Source: Gordonia sp. PDNC005
GTDB lineage: Bacteria; Actinomycetota; Actinomycetes; Mycobacteriales; Mycobacteriaceae
Assembly: GCF_016919385.1 (NCBI RefSeq)
Contig: NZ_CP070351.1
Coordinates: 2,108,001-2,172,000 of the forward strand
Reading direction: 5' to 3'
Length of the DNA stretch: 64,000 nucleotides
Positions 9,480 through 18,559 of the stretch are shown piece by piece (the first letter of the stretch is position 1; the number at the start of each line of letters is the position of its first letter). A program made the position numbers and the translations under genes. The notes beneath the pieces are model-generated. The model was given only the letters and a program-made list of their open reading frames with translations, searched no databases and was not told where the DNA came from.

Positions 9480-9510
9480 CGTACAGGAAGTACCTGTACG
9501 CCGTACAGGT
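9480..9510. promoter_or_regulatory. Three-half-site palindromic operator between bioA and the TetR gene
   Basis: A perfect 19-base palindrome, ACCTGTACGCCGTACAGGT, occupies 9492-9510. A further CGTACAGG half-site at 9480-9487 pairs with CCTGTACG at 9493-9500, giving alternating half-sites that could hold two dimers. The right half-site ends 4 bases before the TetR gene's TATGGT hexamer (9514-9519). This layout suits TetR autoregulation plus control of bioA. Binding itself is inferred. Confidence 0.75.
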
Positions 9511-9525
9511 CGCTATGGTTGGCTG

Positions 9526-10092
9526 GTGAGCAACACCCGGGCCGACGTCCTCGCCGCCGCGCGCGCCATCCTCGCCGAGCACAGCCTCGCCGACCTGACG
9601 ATGCGTCGCCTCGCGACCGACCTCGGAGTTCGCCCGAACGCGCTGTACTGGCACTTCCCGAACAAGCAGTCGATGCTCGCCGCACTCGCCGACGACATCC
9701 TCGCTCCTGTCATGTCGCACCCAGTCACCTCGCATGAGGGACGCGAGCTCCCCGACCGGATCCGCGACGTCGCGATCTCCATGCGCCGAGCCCTGCTCGC
9801 CGTTCCAGACAGCGCCGAGATCGTGTCCTCCGCGTGGGCTTCGGGCCTGTCGGGTCGTGATGCGGTCGACCTCGTCGTCGGGGTGGCCCGCGACGGAGGT
9901 CTCGACACCCAGACGTCCGCCGGCGTCGCCACGGCCGTGTGCCAGTTGACGATCGGCCTCACGATCGAGGAGCAGACCCGCACCCAGATGGAGCGGCTCG
10001 GCGTCATCGAGCCGTCCGGTCGCGACTTCGACGCGGAGTTCGCCTCCGGACTCGCCGTCATCGTCGCCGGCGCCGTTGCCGGACGCCCGTGA
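9526..10092 (+). CDS. TetR/AcrR-family regulator, probable biotin operon repressor (BioQ-like)
   Basis: 188 residues. The N-terminal helix-turn-helix is clear: ADVLAAARAILAEHSLADLTMRRLATDLGVRPNALYWHFPNKQSMLAALAD (about 5-55); the rest is an all-helical ligand domain with little conservation. The GTG at 9526 is 6 bases after TATGGT (9514-9519), a leaderless geometry. The longer frame upstream would run through the operator and into bioA. Position and operator suggest it controls the biotin operon as BioQ does in mycobacteria and corynebacteria, but I cannot prove orthology from sequence alone. Confidence 0.82.
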   Translation: MSNTRADVLAAARAILAEHSLADLTMRRLATDLGVRPNALYWHFPNKQSMLAALADDILAPVMSHPVTSHEGRELPDRIRDVAISMRRALLAVPDSAEIVSSAWASGLSGRDAVDLVVGVARDGGLDTQTSAGVATAVCQLTIGLTIEEQTRTQMERLGVIEPSGRDFDAEFASGLAVIVAGAVAGRP

Positions 10093-10102
10093 ACGGGCGT
10101 CC
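10081..10102 (+). terminator. Hairpin overlapping the end of the TetR gene
   Basis: A 10-base perfect inverted repeat, GGACGCCCGT (10081-10090) and ACGGGCGTCC (10093-10102), includes the TetR stop codon. No T-run follows, so it would be a GC-type actinobacterial terminator or an mRNA-end stabiliser ahead of treY. Confidence 0.5.
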
Positions 10103-10121
10103 GGGTCGGTAACATCATCGC

Positions 10122-12419
10122 GTGGAGCCGATAGCGACGTACCGCGTCCAGTTGACGCCCGACTTCGCTTTCGCCGAGGTAGTCGGAATCCTCGATCACC
10201 TCGCTGACCTCGGCGTCAGCCACCTCTACCTGTCACCGATCCTCCAGGCGATGCCCGGCTCCACCCACGGCTACGACTGGTGCCCGCCGGCCCGCATCGA
10301 CCCGGGGTTGGGCGGCCTCGACGGTTTCCGCCTGCTTCGCGCACACGCTCGAGCAGTCGGCATCGGCGTGATCCTCGACATCGTGCCGAATCACCTGGGG
10401 ATCTCCGATGCACGCCACAACCCCTGGTGGTCCGATGTGCTGCGGAACGGCCCGGACTCGACGTACGCCCACTACTTCGATCTTGATCTCAACTTCGGCG
10501 ACGGCGCCCTGTGCCTGCCGTGGTTGGACGCCGACGGCGACCTCACTGCACTGCGGCTCGACGACGACGGTCACCTGTCACTCCACGAGCGAGTCCTGGC
10601 GACCGCTGACGGGACTGTGGCACGCGGCGATGATCCCCTCGCGGTCCTCTCTCGGCAGCAGTATCGACTGGTTCCGTTCGACAGCATGCAGATCGGCTAT
10701 CGGCGCTTCCTCGCCGTGAACGACCTCGCGGCGCTCCGGCAGGAGATCGTCGACGTGTTCGACGCCACCCACGGATGGCTGACCGACCTAGTGGCCGAGG
10801 ACCTCTTCGACGGCGTCCGAGTCGATCATCTGGACGGATTGACCGACCCCGTCGGGTATTGCGCGCGCCTGCGCCGACTGATCGGCGACCGACTTCTCTA
10901 CGTCGAGAAAGGGCTCTCGGTCGGTGAACGTCTGGATCCTGCGCTCGTCGTTGATGGAACCACCGGATACGACACGCTCCGCGTCATCGAAGGCGCCTAC
11001 ACCGCCGCATCGGGAACCATCGAATTGTCGGAGATCAGCCAGCGGATGACGGGGGTCAGCGGCGACGGCGACGACCTCACCCGCCGCGCGAAGAACCTCA
11101 AGCACGTCACTTTGATAGATCTGTTCTCCGACCGCGTCCGCCGTACCACCGAGCTCTTCGCGGCCGCCGCACCCGACGTGCCGGTCCACAACATCCAGCA
11201 AGCCGTGACGACCCTGATCTGCGATGCCAGGTTGGCTCGACCCGACTACCCGTCGCTCGTCGAGGACGTCGTCGCCTCGATCGACCGGATCGCCGACGCC
11301 AACCCGACGATGTCGGATGCGTTGGACGCACTGGCGTACGCGTTCACTCATCGCGATCACGCCCCGAGCGCGATCGCCCGTCTCGGCGAAGCGGTCGCCG
11401 CCGTCAATGCGAAGGCGATGGAGGACATCGGGTACCACCGGACCGGTCGACTCGTGTCGAACAACGAACTGGGCTGCTCGCCCCTCGTTCCATCGGTCAA
11501 CCGCACCGAGTTCCACGGTCATCACGCCGACCGCGCCCGGGACTGGCCGCTGTCGATGAACGCGCTGTCTACACACGACACAAAACGCAGCGAAGATGTT
11601 CGCGCACGGATCGCCGTCATCGCGCAGACTCCACAACGCTGGTCCGTGCTTGTGATGACCCTCTGGCGGGTCGTCCCTCCACCGGACCAACGCACCGCGT
11701 ACTTCCTCCTGCAGAACATCGTCGGCGTCTGGCCGCAGGGCGATGTGCCGGACATCGCGCTACGGGATCGGCTCGCTCGGTACGCACGCAAAGCGATGCG
11801 CGAAGCCGGTCTCATCTCGTCGTGGACAGCCGTCGACGACGACGCCGAACGCATGATGCTCGCATGGCTCGACTCCCTTTACACGGGTCCCGCCACCACA
11901 CTGATCAGCAACTTCGTCGATGTCATCGCGGACGCCGGCCGTGACGAGGCGATCGCCCGCAAGGTCCTCTCGCTACTACTGCCGGGAGTCGGTGACATCT
12001 ACCAGGGCAGCCAGTGGTGGGACGACTCGCTCACTGATCCGGACAACCGCAGACCGGTGGACTACACGCAGTCACTCGATCACCCGAAGACCCGCGCGAT
12101 CATCACCGCCCTCGCCGTACGCCGCCGCACTCCGGAGGCGTTCGGGCGCGGCAGCGGCTACACCGACATCATGTCGAAGGGCACCAACTCGACACACGTC
12201 GTCGGGTTCTCGCGCGACGTCGACGGTGAAGCCCGAGTGGTTGTGTTGGCCGTGCGTCTGGCGCACACCTTCCGCACCGTCGAGGCACGCGACGAGGCCC
12301 TGGTGCCGCTCCCTCCCGGACTCTGGCGTGACGCCGAGACGGGAGATGATCACTCCGAGAAGGTCACTGCCGCGACCATTCTCGGCTCACGTCCTTTCGC
12401 GATCCTCGAGCTTCTCTAG
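10122..12419 (+). CDS. treY: Maltooligosyl trehalose synthase
   Basis: GH13 enzyme that turns the reducing end of maltooligosaccharides into a trehalose unit; TreZ then releases trehalose. 765 residues, the family length. GH13 regions appear in order: YLSPILQAMPGSTHGYD, DIVPNHLG (region I), FDGVRVDHLDGL with the nucleophile Asp (region II), LLYVEKGLS with the acid/base Glu (region III), and ALSTHDTKRSED (region IV). The GTG start is 6 bases after TAACAT (10110-10115), so probably leaderless. treX and treZ, usual operon partners, are not in the window. Its stop lies 4 bases from the convergent mce operon's last gene. Confidence 0.95.
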   Translation: MEPIATYRVQLTPDFAFAEVVGILDHLADLGVSHLYLSPILQAMPGSTHGYDWCPPARIDPGLGGLDGFRLLRAHARAVGIGVILDIVPNHLGISDARHNPWWSDVLRNGPDSTYAHYFDLDLNFGDGALCLPWLDADGDLTALRLDDDGHLSLHERVLATADGTVARGDDPLAVLSRQQYRLVPFDSMQIGYRRFLAVNDLAALRQEIVDVFDATHGWLTDLVAEDLFDGVRVDHLDGLTDPVGYCARLRRLIGDRLLYVEKGLSVGERLDPALVVDGTTGYDTLRVIEGAYTAASGTIELSEISQRMTGVSGDGDDLTRRAKNLKHVTLIDLFSDRVRRTTELFAAAAPDVPVHNIQQAVTTLICDARLARPDYPSLVEDVVASIDRIADANPTMSDALDALAYAFTHRDHAPSAIARLGEAVAAVNAKAMEDIGYHRTGRLVSNNELGCSPLVPSVNRTEFHGHHADRARDWPLSMNALSTHDTKRSEDVRARIAVIAQTPQRWSVLVMTLWRVVPPPDQRTAYFLLQNIVGVWPQGDVPDIALRDRLARYARKAMREAGLISSWTAVDDDAERMMLAWLDSLYTGPATTLISNFVDVIADAGRDEAIARKVLSLLLPGVGDIYQGSQWWDDSLTDPDNRRPVDYTQSLDHPKTRAIITALAVRRRTPEAFGRGSGYTDIMSKGTNSTHVVGFSRDVDGEARVVVLAVRLAHTFRTVEARDEALVPLPPGLWRDAETGDDHSEKVTAATILGSRPFAILELL

Positions 12420-12423
12420 GCCG

Positions 12424-13176
12424 TCAGCCGCCCGGCTGCGGAGCAGGTGCGGGTGCCGTGGGAGCTCCCGGGGTGCTCGCTCCGTTCGGAACACCCGGGA
12501 CCACGGCGAAATCGGAGACGAGCCAGTCCCCGTCGACCTTGTCGACGGTCAGCTGAACCAACGCCAGGTTGGTGCCGCCGGTCGGCGCGGTGGCGCTGGT
12601 GCCCTTCAACTCCACGGCGATCACCACAACCGCCCGATCCTTGCTGAACGTCTTCACCGACGACGACGTGACCTTCGTGGTGAAGTTGTCGATCTTCGTC
12701 TCCTTGGCGAAGTCGACCGCGCCCTGCGAGTCCTTCTCGACACGATCGTGGAACGCGCCCGTCGTCATGGGAAGCACTGCGTCCTTCAAGGCCGACGCCG
12801 ACTGGTCCTTGCTGAACAACACCTCGAAGTACTTCGTCACAAAGGCCGACGCTGCGCTCTGGGAGTCGTCGAACGCTGCGAGTTCACGCTTGGTGTCGAA
12901 CAGGGCCCATCCGCCGAAGGCGATGGCGACGACGACAGCAACACCGACCACACCGGCGACGATTCGCTTGAGCGTGCGCGCCGACACCGTGAACTCGCGG
13001 TCGGCTGCGGCTTCCGCCTCGCGCGCCTGCGCTTTCGCCTTGGCTTTTGCTGCGACGCCGGAGACCTTCACCTCTTCGGTCTCAACAGTCGCCTCGTCGA
13101 CGATGTCGTCACCGGTCTTGTCGAGGTTCACCGTGGAGTCGTCGGTGGTGTCAGTCTCTGGTGTCTCGGAACTCAT
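12424..13176 (-). CDS. Mce-associated membrane protein (Mas)
   Basis: 250 residues: an acidic, Thr-rich N-terminus, an Ala/Lys-rich segment (VAAKAKAKAQAREAEAAAD), one membrane helix at about 84-108 (RIVAGVVGVAVVVAIAFGGWALF), and an extracytoplasmic domain of NTF2/Mas type ending in a Pro/Ala tail. Such proteins are encoded at the 3' end of mce operons and stabilise the importer. It is the last gene of the operon, 12 bases after mceF. Only one Mas gene is present, where many clusters have two or more. Confidence 0.85.
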   Translation of the reverse strand: MSSETPETDTTDDSTVNLDKTGDDIVDEATVETEEVKVSGVAAKAKAKAQAREAEAAADREFTVSARTLKRIVAGVVGVAVVVAIAFGGWALFDTKRELAAFDDSQSAASAFVTKYFEVLFSKDQSASALKDAVLPMTTGAFHDRVEKDSQGAVDFAKETKIDNFTTKVTSSSVKTFSKDRAVVVIAVELKGTSATAPTGGTNLALVQLTVDKVDGDWLVSDFAVVPGVPNGASTPGAPTAPAPAPQPGG

Positions 13177-13188
13177 GTGTCCTTTTCT

Positions 13189-14349
13189 CTATCGGTCGAG
13201 CGGAACGGTACGCGCGTTCGGATCATAGTTCGGCGGCGGACCGGCGGTGTCGTCGCCCTTGGGGCGCGGAGCGTTCGCCGCGCCGCGGGTCTGCAGCGTC
13301 GGGTCGTTGGTCACGCAGTATAGGTTCTTCGGGACTGTCAGTTCGAGCACCTGGGTGGGCGGCGTCGGCGCGATCGAGTAATTGCACGAGGGCCTCGGGT
13401 AGATCGAGGCCAAAGCCCACCAGGCGCCGTCGTGGAACATCTTCTGAGCCTGGACGCTGCCGTCACGGATCGACGGGAAGAGCGTCGCCATCGTCGGCGC
13501 CCGCAACGCGCCCTGGCGTGCGATGTCGGCGAACTGTTTGACGAGGTCGGCGATCGGGTCGCTGATCGTCGACAGTGAACCGGCGAGCGAGCTGAACTGT
13601 GCGGGTCCGCGGCCGAGCAACTGTCGGAGTTCGCCGTCCGCATTCGCCGCCGCCGTGGCGACCTTGTTGAAGCCCTTCGCGAGAGCGTCGAGGTCCGGCT
13701 GAGCGTTGGCGGTCGTCTTGAAGATGGTCCCGAGGTTCTGAATCAACTTCGTCGTCTGCGGAAGTGTCTTGGCCAGATCGGCGAAGATCACGCCACCCGA
13801 GTGGAAGATCGACTTCAACTGGTTCGGGCCACGGTCGTTGAGGGCGATCTCCAACTGCTGGAGGGACGCCGTCAGCTTCGGCGGATCGATCTGACCGACC
13901 ACGTCGAGCGTCGACTGCAGCATCGACGAGAACGCGACGGTCACGTGCGTCTGCCCTACCTCGACAACCGCCCCGTCCTCAAGGAACGGACCGTCATTCG
14001 TCGTCGGGGTGAAGTTGACGTACTGCTCACCTGCACCGGACAGGCCCAGCGCGGACACCTTGCTGTTCTTGTTGATCTTCACGTCGTCATCGAGGCGCAT
14101 CGTCACGACGACGTCGGTCGGCGTCACTTGAATCGTCCGGACCTGCCCGACCTCGGAACCGCGCAGCATCACCTTGCTGGTCTCCTGCAGTCCTCCGGAC
14201 TGCGGGAAATGGACGGTCACGTCGTAGGTGCCCTGCCACGGGCGCCAGCTCAGAGATCCGAACGCGAGATACGCCAGTCCGAGGAGCATGACGAGCACCA
14301 GCGAGAGGTTGCCGACCATGATCTTGTGTTCACGCAGCCAAGTCATCAT
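13189..14349 (-). CDS. mceF: Mce-family protein F
   Basis: 386 residues: an N-terminal membrane anchor (MVGNLSLVLVMLLGLAYLAFGSL), then the MlaD/Mce domain (about 40-120; VTVHFPQSGGLQETSKVMLRGSEVGQVRTI), a helical MCE-tunnel region and a Pro-rich C-terminus. In the Mce1/Mce4 complexes six different Mce subunits form a hexameric tube carrying lipid across the periplasm; F is the last of them. About 130 residues shorter than Mce1F, lacking a long C-terminal tail. It follows mceE by 7 bases. Confidence 0.92.
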   Translation of the reverse strand: MMTWLREHKIMVGNLSLVLVMLLGLAYLAFGSLSWRPWQGTYDVTVHFPQSGGLQETSKVMLRGSEVGQVRTIQVTPTDVVVTMRLDDDVKINKNSKVSALGLSGAGEQYVNFTPTTNDGPFLEDGAVVEVGQTHVTVAFSSMLQSTLDVVGQIDPPKLTASLQQLEIALNDRGPNQLKSIFHSGGVIFADLAKTLPQTTKLIQNLGTIFKTTANAQPDLDALAKGFNKVATAAANADGELRQLLGRGPAQFSSLAGSLSTISDPIADLVKQFADIARQGALRAPTMATLFPSIRDGSVQAQKMFHDGAWWALASIYPRPSCNYSIAPTPPTQVLELTVPKNLYCVTNDPTLQTRGAANAPRPKGDDTAGPPPNYDPNARTVPLDR

Positions 14350-14356
14350 CGTGCGA

Positions 14357-15442
14357 TCACCGCCCCGTCAGTCGTGCGAGGAGTCGAGCAAGCGTCTGCT
14401 GCAGGGCGTGATCGCCCTGAGTGATGTCTGAACCCTCTGGCAGCCTCGACGCCGAGTCGAAACCGGCACCTGGCGTCAGCCAGAACACCTTCGCCGAGAC
14501 GAGTGCCGCCGAACCCTGCGTCGACTTGATCCACTTCGGATTCAGCTTCTCCATCGCATCGGCCAGCGGGCCGAGCGTCGGCGCCGCATTCCCGAGCGCG
14601 ATCAACGTGGTGTTTAGATGCCCGAGGAGCTCCGGCAGATTCTGACGTTCGGACCGGAGGAAGTCGTTGGTCGCGTCGGTCACGTTGTTCGTCTTGTCCA
14701 GCGTGGACAGGATCAGGCCGATGTCACCGTTGACGGCGTCGATCGCACCGGGAAGCTTGTTGATCGACGCAGCCAACTGCGCGCGTCCGTCGGCCAACGA
14801 CTGGGTGAGGTTCGCCGTCGTCGCGAACGCCTTGTCGACCGCGCCCGCATTCCGGTTCATCTTGTCGATGGCCGTGGTGAACCCGTCGATCGCGCCACGG
14901 AGTTCCGGGGCGTTGCCCGACAGTGCGGTCGACAGTTCGGTGAAGATCCGTTGCATCGCTCCGACGGCGCCACCGTCGACCAGGCCGGTCATGCTGACCA
15001 GCAGGTCTTCGACTGTCGCTGCGGCCGACGTCGGTCCGGTGAGATCTCCGCCGTCGGCGATGAAGCCCTTCGACGAGTCCGCAGGCGGAATGAGCGCGAC
15101 GAAGACGTCGCCGAGCGGCGTTGCCTGACGGAGTTCGGCTCCGGTGCCCACCGGAAGCCTCACATCTGTCGACACCGACATGGTGACATCGGCTCGATAG
15201 TTCGACGCAACGATGTCGTCGACCTGTCCGACGTCGGTTCCCGCGAGGCGGACCTTAGCCTGGGCCGGCAGGTTCAACGCGTTGTCGAACAGCGCGTGGA
15301 CGGTGATGGAGTCACCGATCCCGCCGGGGGCCGGCAGTGGGATCTGCTCGACTGTCAGGCCCGGGATCGAGCCGCAGGCGGCCAGGCTCACTGTCGTGAC
15401 AAGAGCGACGGCTGTCGCTGCGACCTTTCTCATGCGGTTCAT
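14357..15442 (-). CDS. mceE: Mce-family lipoprotein E (LprK type)
   Basis: 361 residues. Type II signal peptide with lipobox SLAAC, lipidated Cys23. The Mce domain follows (SITVHALFDNALNLPAQAKVRLAGTDVGQVDDI), then amphipathic helices (about 150-310). The canonical lipoprotein subunit of the mce operon. ATG overlaps the mceD stop (ATGA); a second Met three codons in is an alternative start. Confidence 0.93.
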   Translation of the reverse strand: MNRMRKVAATAVALVTTVSLAACGSIPGLTVEQIPLPAPGGIGDSITVHALFDNALNLPAQAKVRLAGTDVGQVDDIVASNYRADVTMSVSTDVRLPVGTGAELRQATPLGDVFVALIPPADSSKGFIADGGDLTGPTSAAATVEDLLVSMTGLVDGGAVGAMQRIFTELSTALSGNAPELRGAIDGFTTAIDKMNRNAGAVDKAFATTANLTQSLADGRAQLAASINKLPGAIDAVNGDIGLILSTLDKTNNVTDATNDFLRSERQNLPELLGHLNTTLIALGNAAPTLGPLADAMEKLNPKWIKSTQGSAALVSAKVFWLTPGAGFDSASRLPEGSDITQGDHALQQTLARLLARLTGR

Positions 15443-16539
15443 TTCTGCAACAACCCCAACAGTCCTGAGTAGATGCCGAGGTCTGGGCCGAAATCACCCA
15501 GCTGACCGGTGCGGCAGCCCTTCTTGTTCACGTTGATCGCCTCACACAGACGGTTGGACAACTCGTTGTCGACCAACGACTTGTCGAGCAGCACCGACGC
15601 ACGCCATGCGCCCTGTTCGGCGGAGATCGAGTTCGAGAGGTTCTGGAACAGCAGCGGCGCCATATCGATGCCGTCGACGACCTCCCGGGAGAAATCCGAG
15701 AGATTCGCCGTGACTGCGGCCATCCGGGACGTCGACGAACTGATCGTGCCGGAGTTGGCTTCGAGGAAATCCGACGTGTTCTGCAGGGCCTTGTTGAGAT
15801 CGTCGAGTGTTGCGACGAGTCCGACGGACTGTTCGCCGAGCATTCGTGAGACCTGCGTCATCGATGATGAGAAGGCCATCATCTTCGGGTAGTTGTCGGT
15901 GAGCGCCGTCGTGAGCGTGCTCATCGCCTTGAGGATCTCGGTGAGCGAGTCGCTGTTGTCGGCGCCGGTCTTGCCTGCGGCGGCCAGCGCGGCGAGTGCG
16001 TCCCGCAGCTTCGCACCGTTGCCCGAAGCGATGCCCGATGTGACGTCGACGAAGTCGGCGATCGGACCGGTGCCGGGCTTGTCGCCCGACAGGTTCTCCA
16101 CCAGTGAGTCGACTGCGTCGAACAGCGTGCCGATCTCCACCGGGGCTTCGGTCTTCTTGACCGTTCCGCCGTCCTGCAGCGTAGGCCCCTTGGTGTAGGC
16201 GGGCGTCAGTTCGATGTGACGCGTGGTGACGATCGATGTGTTGACGATCGCCGCGGTGGCGTCTTCAGGGACGTCGACGTCGTTGCTCACGGTGAACACC
16301 ACCTTGACGCGTGTGCCCTCCGGTTCGACGGACGTGATGCGGCCGACGGGCATGCCCAGCACGGCGACGTCGTTCCCGACGAACAGACCGGACACGTCGT
16401 CGAAGTACGCGGTCACCGACTTCGCCTGCCCGAGGGTCGTGGTCCAACTCGCGGGCATCAGCGAGCAGCCGGTGACGCCGAGTGCGACGACTGCCGTCAT
16501 GGCGGCCGCGGCGAGAGCACGGCGGGGAGCGGTCAGCAT
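15439..16539 (-). CDS. mceD: Mce-family protein D with a lipobox
   Basis: 366 residues starting MLTAPRRALAAAAMTAVVALGVTGC: a lipoprotein signal peptide with lipobox VTGC, Cys25. The Mce domain reads SVTAYFDDVSGLFVGNDVAVLGMPVGRI. Position and domain match MceD, but canonical MceD proteins carry an uncleaved membrane anchor and are about 160 residues longer. ATG overlaps the mceC stop by 7 bases; an in-frame extension to 16590 exists but is antisense-like and would place the signal peptide internally. C-terminus is GLLGLLQK without a long tail. Confidence 0.9.
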   Translation of the reverse strand: MLTAPRRALAAAAMTAVVALGVTGCSLMPASWTTTLGQAKSVTAYFDDVSGLFVGNDVAVLGMPVGRITSVEPEGTRVKVVFTVSNDVDVPEDATAAIVNTSIVTTRHIELTPAYTKGPTLQDGGTVKKTEAPVEIGTLFDAVDSLVENLSGDKPGTGPIADFVDVTSGIASGNGAKLRDALAALAAAGKTGADNSDSLTEILKAMSTLTTALTDNYPKMMAFSSSMTQVSRMLGEQSVGLVATLDDLNKALQNTSDFLEANSGTISSSTSRMAAVTANLSDFSREVVDGIDMAPLLFQNLSNSISAEQGAWRASVLLDKSLVDNELSNRLCEAINVNKKGCRTGQLGDFGPDLGIYSGLLGLLQK

Positions 16540-17531
16540 CCTTCCACCACCCTCGCGGCGCAGAGCCAGTTGTCGGGGAAGAGTCCCCACGGCAGGTAAC
16601 CGTTGGCGTATGGACCGTCAGCCATGAGGTTGGTGGTCAAGCGCGCGGTCACCGGCAGTACCTCCAGGAGCTTCCGTAGGTTGTCGCGGTTCTTCTCCAA
16701 CCCGGTCGAGATCGTGTCCAAGTTGGCCATCAACGGAGCGAACGTGTTGCCGTTCTCCGCAGCGACGGCCCGTGCCTGCTCGGTGAGTTCCGCGATTCCG
16801 TCGAGCATGCGAGTGACGAGTTGTTCACGGGTCGCGATCTTGTTCGCGAGCTGAGCACCCTGACCGACGATGATCGACAGCTGGAACTGGCTGCTCTGCA
16901 CCTGTTCGGTCACGGCCTTCGTGTCCGTCAGGAGCGTGTCGATCTGCGAACTGCGGTCGTTGATGATCTTCGACATCCGTGTCAGCGCCTCGAGGGTCGG
17001 GCCCATGATCGCCGGTGCACCCTTGAGCTGCGTGTTCAATGTCCGGATGCTGTTGGCGAGATCCTCCGATTTGATCCCGGCCAGCACCGGGGTGCCCTTG
17101 GCGAGGGTCTGTTGCAGGTCGTACGGCACTCGAGTGTCGGTGATCCGCTCCCCCGACAGGTCCTTGTCGGATTCGCCGACGATGATGTCCACATAACGCT
17201 GCCCCAGCAGCGTCGACATCTTGATCTCAGCGGATCCGTCCTCCTTGACCTGCACTTCGTCGTCGACGGCCATCGAGATGGTGACGTGGTCGCCGTCCAG
17301 CTTCGTGTCGGTGACTTCGCCGACGTCGATCCCTGCTACGCGGACCTTGTCGCCGGGCCGGACCCCACCTGCTTGAGCGAAGTCGCCGGTGTAGGTTCGT
17401 TTGCCGAACTCGGCCTGGCTGAGGCCGACCGTCGCGACCAGGATGATGATGATCCCGACAGCACCGAAGATGCCCCACCAGAGGCGACGGTTGCCGTTGT
17501 ACGAGGACTTCAGTCGATTCTTCACTGGCAC
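16533..17531 (-). CDS. mceC: Mce-family protein C
   Basis: 332 residues. N-terminal anchor LWWGIFGAVGIIIILVATVGL (18-38), Mce domain (RTYTGDFAQAGGVRPGDKVRVAGIDVGEVTDTKL), then helical region. Ends with two close cysteines (NWLCAARVVEGC). Much shorter than Mce1C (about 515), which has a Pro-rich tail. GTG start overlapping the mceB stop by 10 bases; a second GTG two codons in is an alternative. Confidence 0.92.
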   Translation of the reverse strand: MPVKNRLKSSYNGNRRLWWGIFGAVGIIIILVATVGLSQAEFGKRTYTGDFAQAGGVRPGDKVRVAGIDVGEVTDTKLDGDHVTISMAVDDEVQVKEDGSAEIKMSTLLGQRYVDIIVGESDKDLSGERITDTRVPYDLQQTLAKGTPVLAGIKSEDLANSIRTLNTQLKGAPAIMGPTLEALTRMSKIINDRSSQIDTLLTDTKAVTEQVQSSQFQLSIIVGQGAQLANKIATREQLVTRMLDGIAELTEQARAVAAENGNTFAPLMANLDTISTGLEKNRDNLRKLLEVLPVTARLTTNLMADGPYANGYLPWGLFPDNWLCAARVVEGC

Positions 17532-18559
17532 ACACTCGAATGGTTGGATCCGCCGATCTGAGTGATCAGTCCTGGCGGAAGCAGGACGTCGCCGATGGCG
17601 ATGTCCAACGTGCAGGCGTAGATGTTCAGGTAGGCGCCCTGAGACATGACGAACGGGAAGTGTCCGAGGAAGATCGGCAGTTGCTTAGCCAGTGAGTCGA
17701 GCTTCGCACCGACTCCGATCAGGTCGTTCGTCGCGCTGACCCCTGTCGATCCGATCGACTTGAGGCTCTCACGACTGTCGGAGAGCACTCCGCCCAGTCC
17801 GGACGCGGTCTGGCCTATCTTGTTGATCGCCGTGCCGAAAGCCCCCGAGTTGGCGTTCAGATTCTCGACGAGCGTCGCGGCACTGTCGAGGAGCGTCTTG
17901 ACCTGGTCGCCCTGTGACGCGAGTTCACGCATCACAACCGACAGGTTGGTGATGATCGCACCGAGCACCTGGTCGCGGTTCGCCATGTCACCCGCCACCT
18001 GCCCGATCTCGGCGATCGTCCGCGACAGCGACACCTCGTCACCCTGGAAGGCCTGGATGAGGCTCTCCGACATCGAGTTCACCTGTTCCGGAGTGAGCGT
18101 GTCGAAGACCGGTTGGAAGCCGGCGAGCAGCTTGGTCACATCGAACGAGTCCTCGCCCGGCAGGCGCAGCGTCGAACCCTTGCTCAACTGACTGCCCGGC
18201 GTCGCGCCGTCGAGGTTCAACGCCAGGTATCGCAGTCCGACGAGGTTCTGGTAGCGGATCGCGGCACGAGTGTTGGCGTAGACGTGCTGGCTGTCCTGAA
18301 CCTCGAAGGTCACACGCGCCTTGCCGTCCTCCAGCGTGATGTCCTGGACTCGTCCCACTCGGACGCCCGCCATGCGGACGTCGTCGCCCGCTTTGAGACC
18401 GGAGGCGTCTCGGAACACGGTCGCGAAGTCGGTGGTGCTGCCCGAGACTGACCGCTCCAGCGTCGACCAGATGATGTAGGTCAGCAGGACTGCGACGACC
18501 GCGAACACACCGAACCCGATCAGCGGTTTGCGAATGCTCTCGGTGTTCTTGGCGCTCAC
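17522..18559 (-). CDS. mceB: Mce-family protein B
   Basis: 345 residues, equal to Mce1B. N-terminal anchor PLIGFGVFAVVAVLLTYIIWSTL, Mce domain (DFATVFRDASGLKAGDDVRMAGVRVGRVQDITL), helical region, and a C-terminal region with cysteines (YACTLDIAIGD... SSVCQ) typical of MceB. GTG start overlapping the mceA stop by 4 bases. Confidence 0.93.
   Translation of the reverse strand: MSAKNTESIRKPLIGFGVFAVVAVLLTYIIWSTLERSVSGSTTDFATVFRDASGLKAGDDVRMAGVRVGRVQDITLEDGKARVTFEVQDSQHVYANTRAAIRYQNLVGLRYLALNLDGATPGSQLSKGSTLRLPGEDSFDVTKLLAGFQPVFDTLTPEQVNSMSESLIQAFQGDEVSLSRTIAEIGQVAGDMANRDQVLGAIITNLSVVMRELASQGDQVKTLLDSAATLVENLNANSGAFGTAINKIGQTASGLGGVLSDSRESLKSIGSTGVSATNDLIGVGAKLDSLAKQLPIFLGHFPFVMSQGAYLNIYACTLDIAIGDVLLPPGLITQIGGSNHSSVCQ

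Noticed and set aside
9217..10092. 291-residue version of the TetR protein
   Set aside because: The extra N-terminus reads through bioA antisense and the palindromic operator; helix-turn-helix alignment and the TATGGT hexamer favour the GTG at 9526.
15439..16590. Longer mceD start at 16590
   Set aside because: It would bury the lipoprotein signal peptide behind 17 residues and lies fully within mceC; the ATG at 16539 with overlap fits better.
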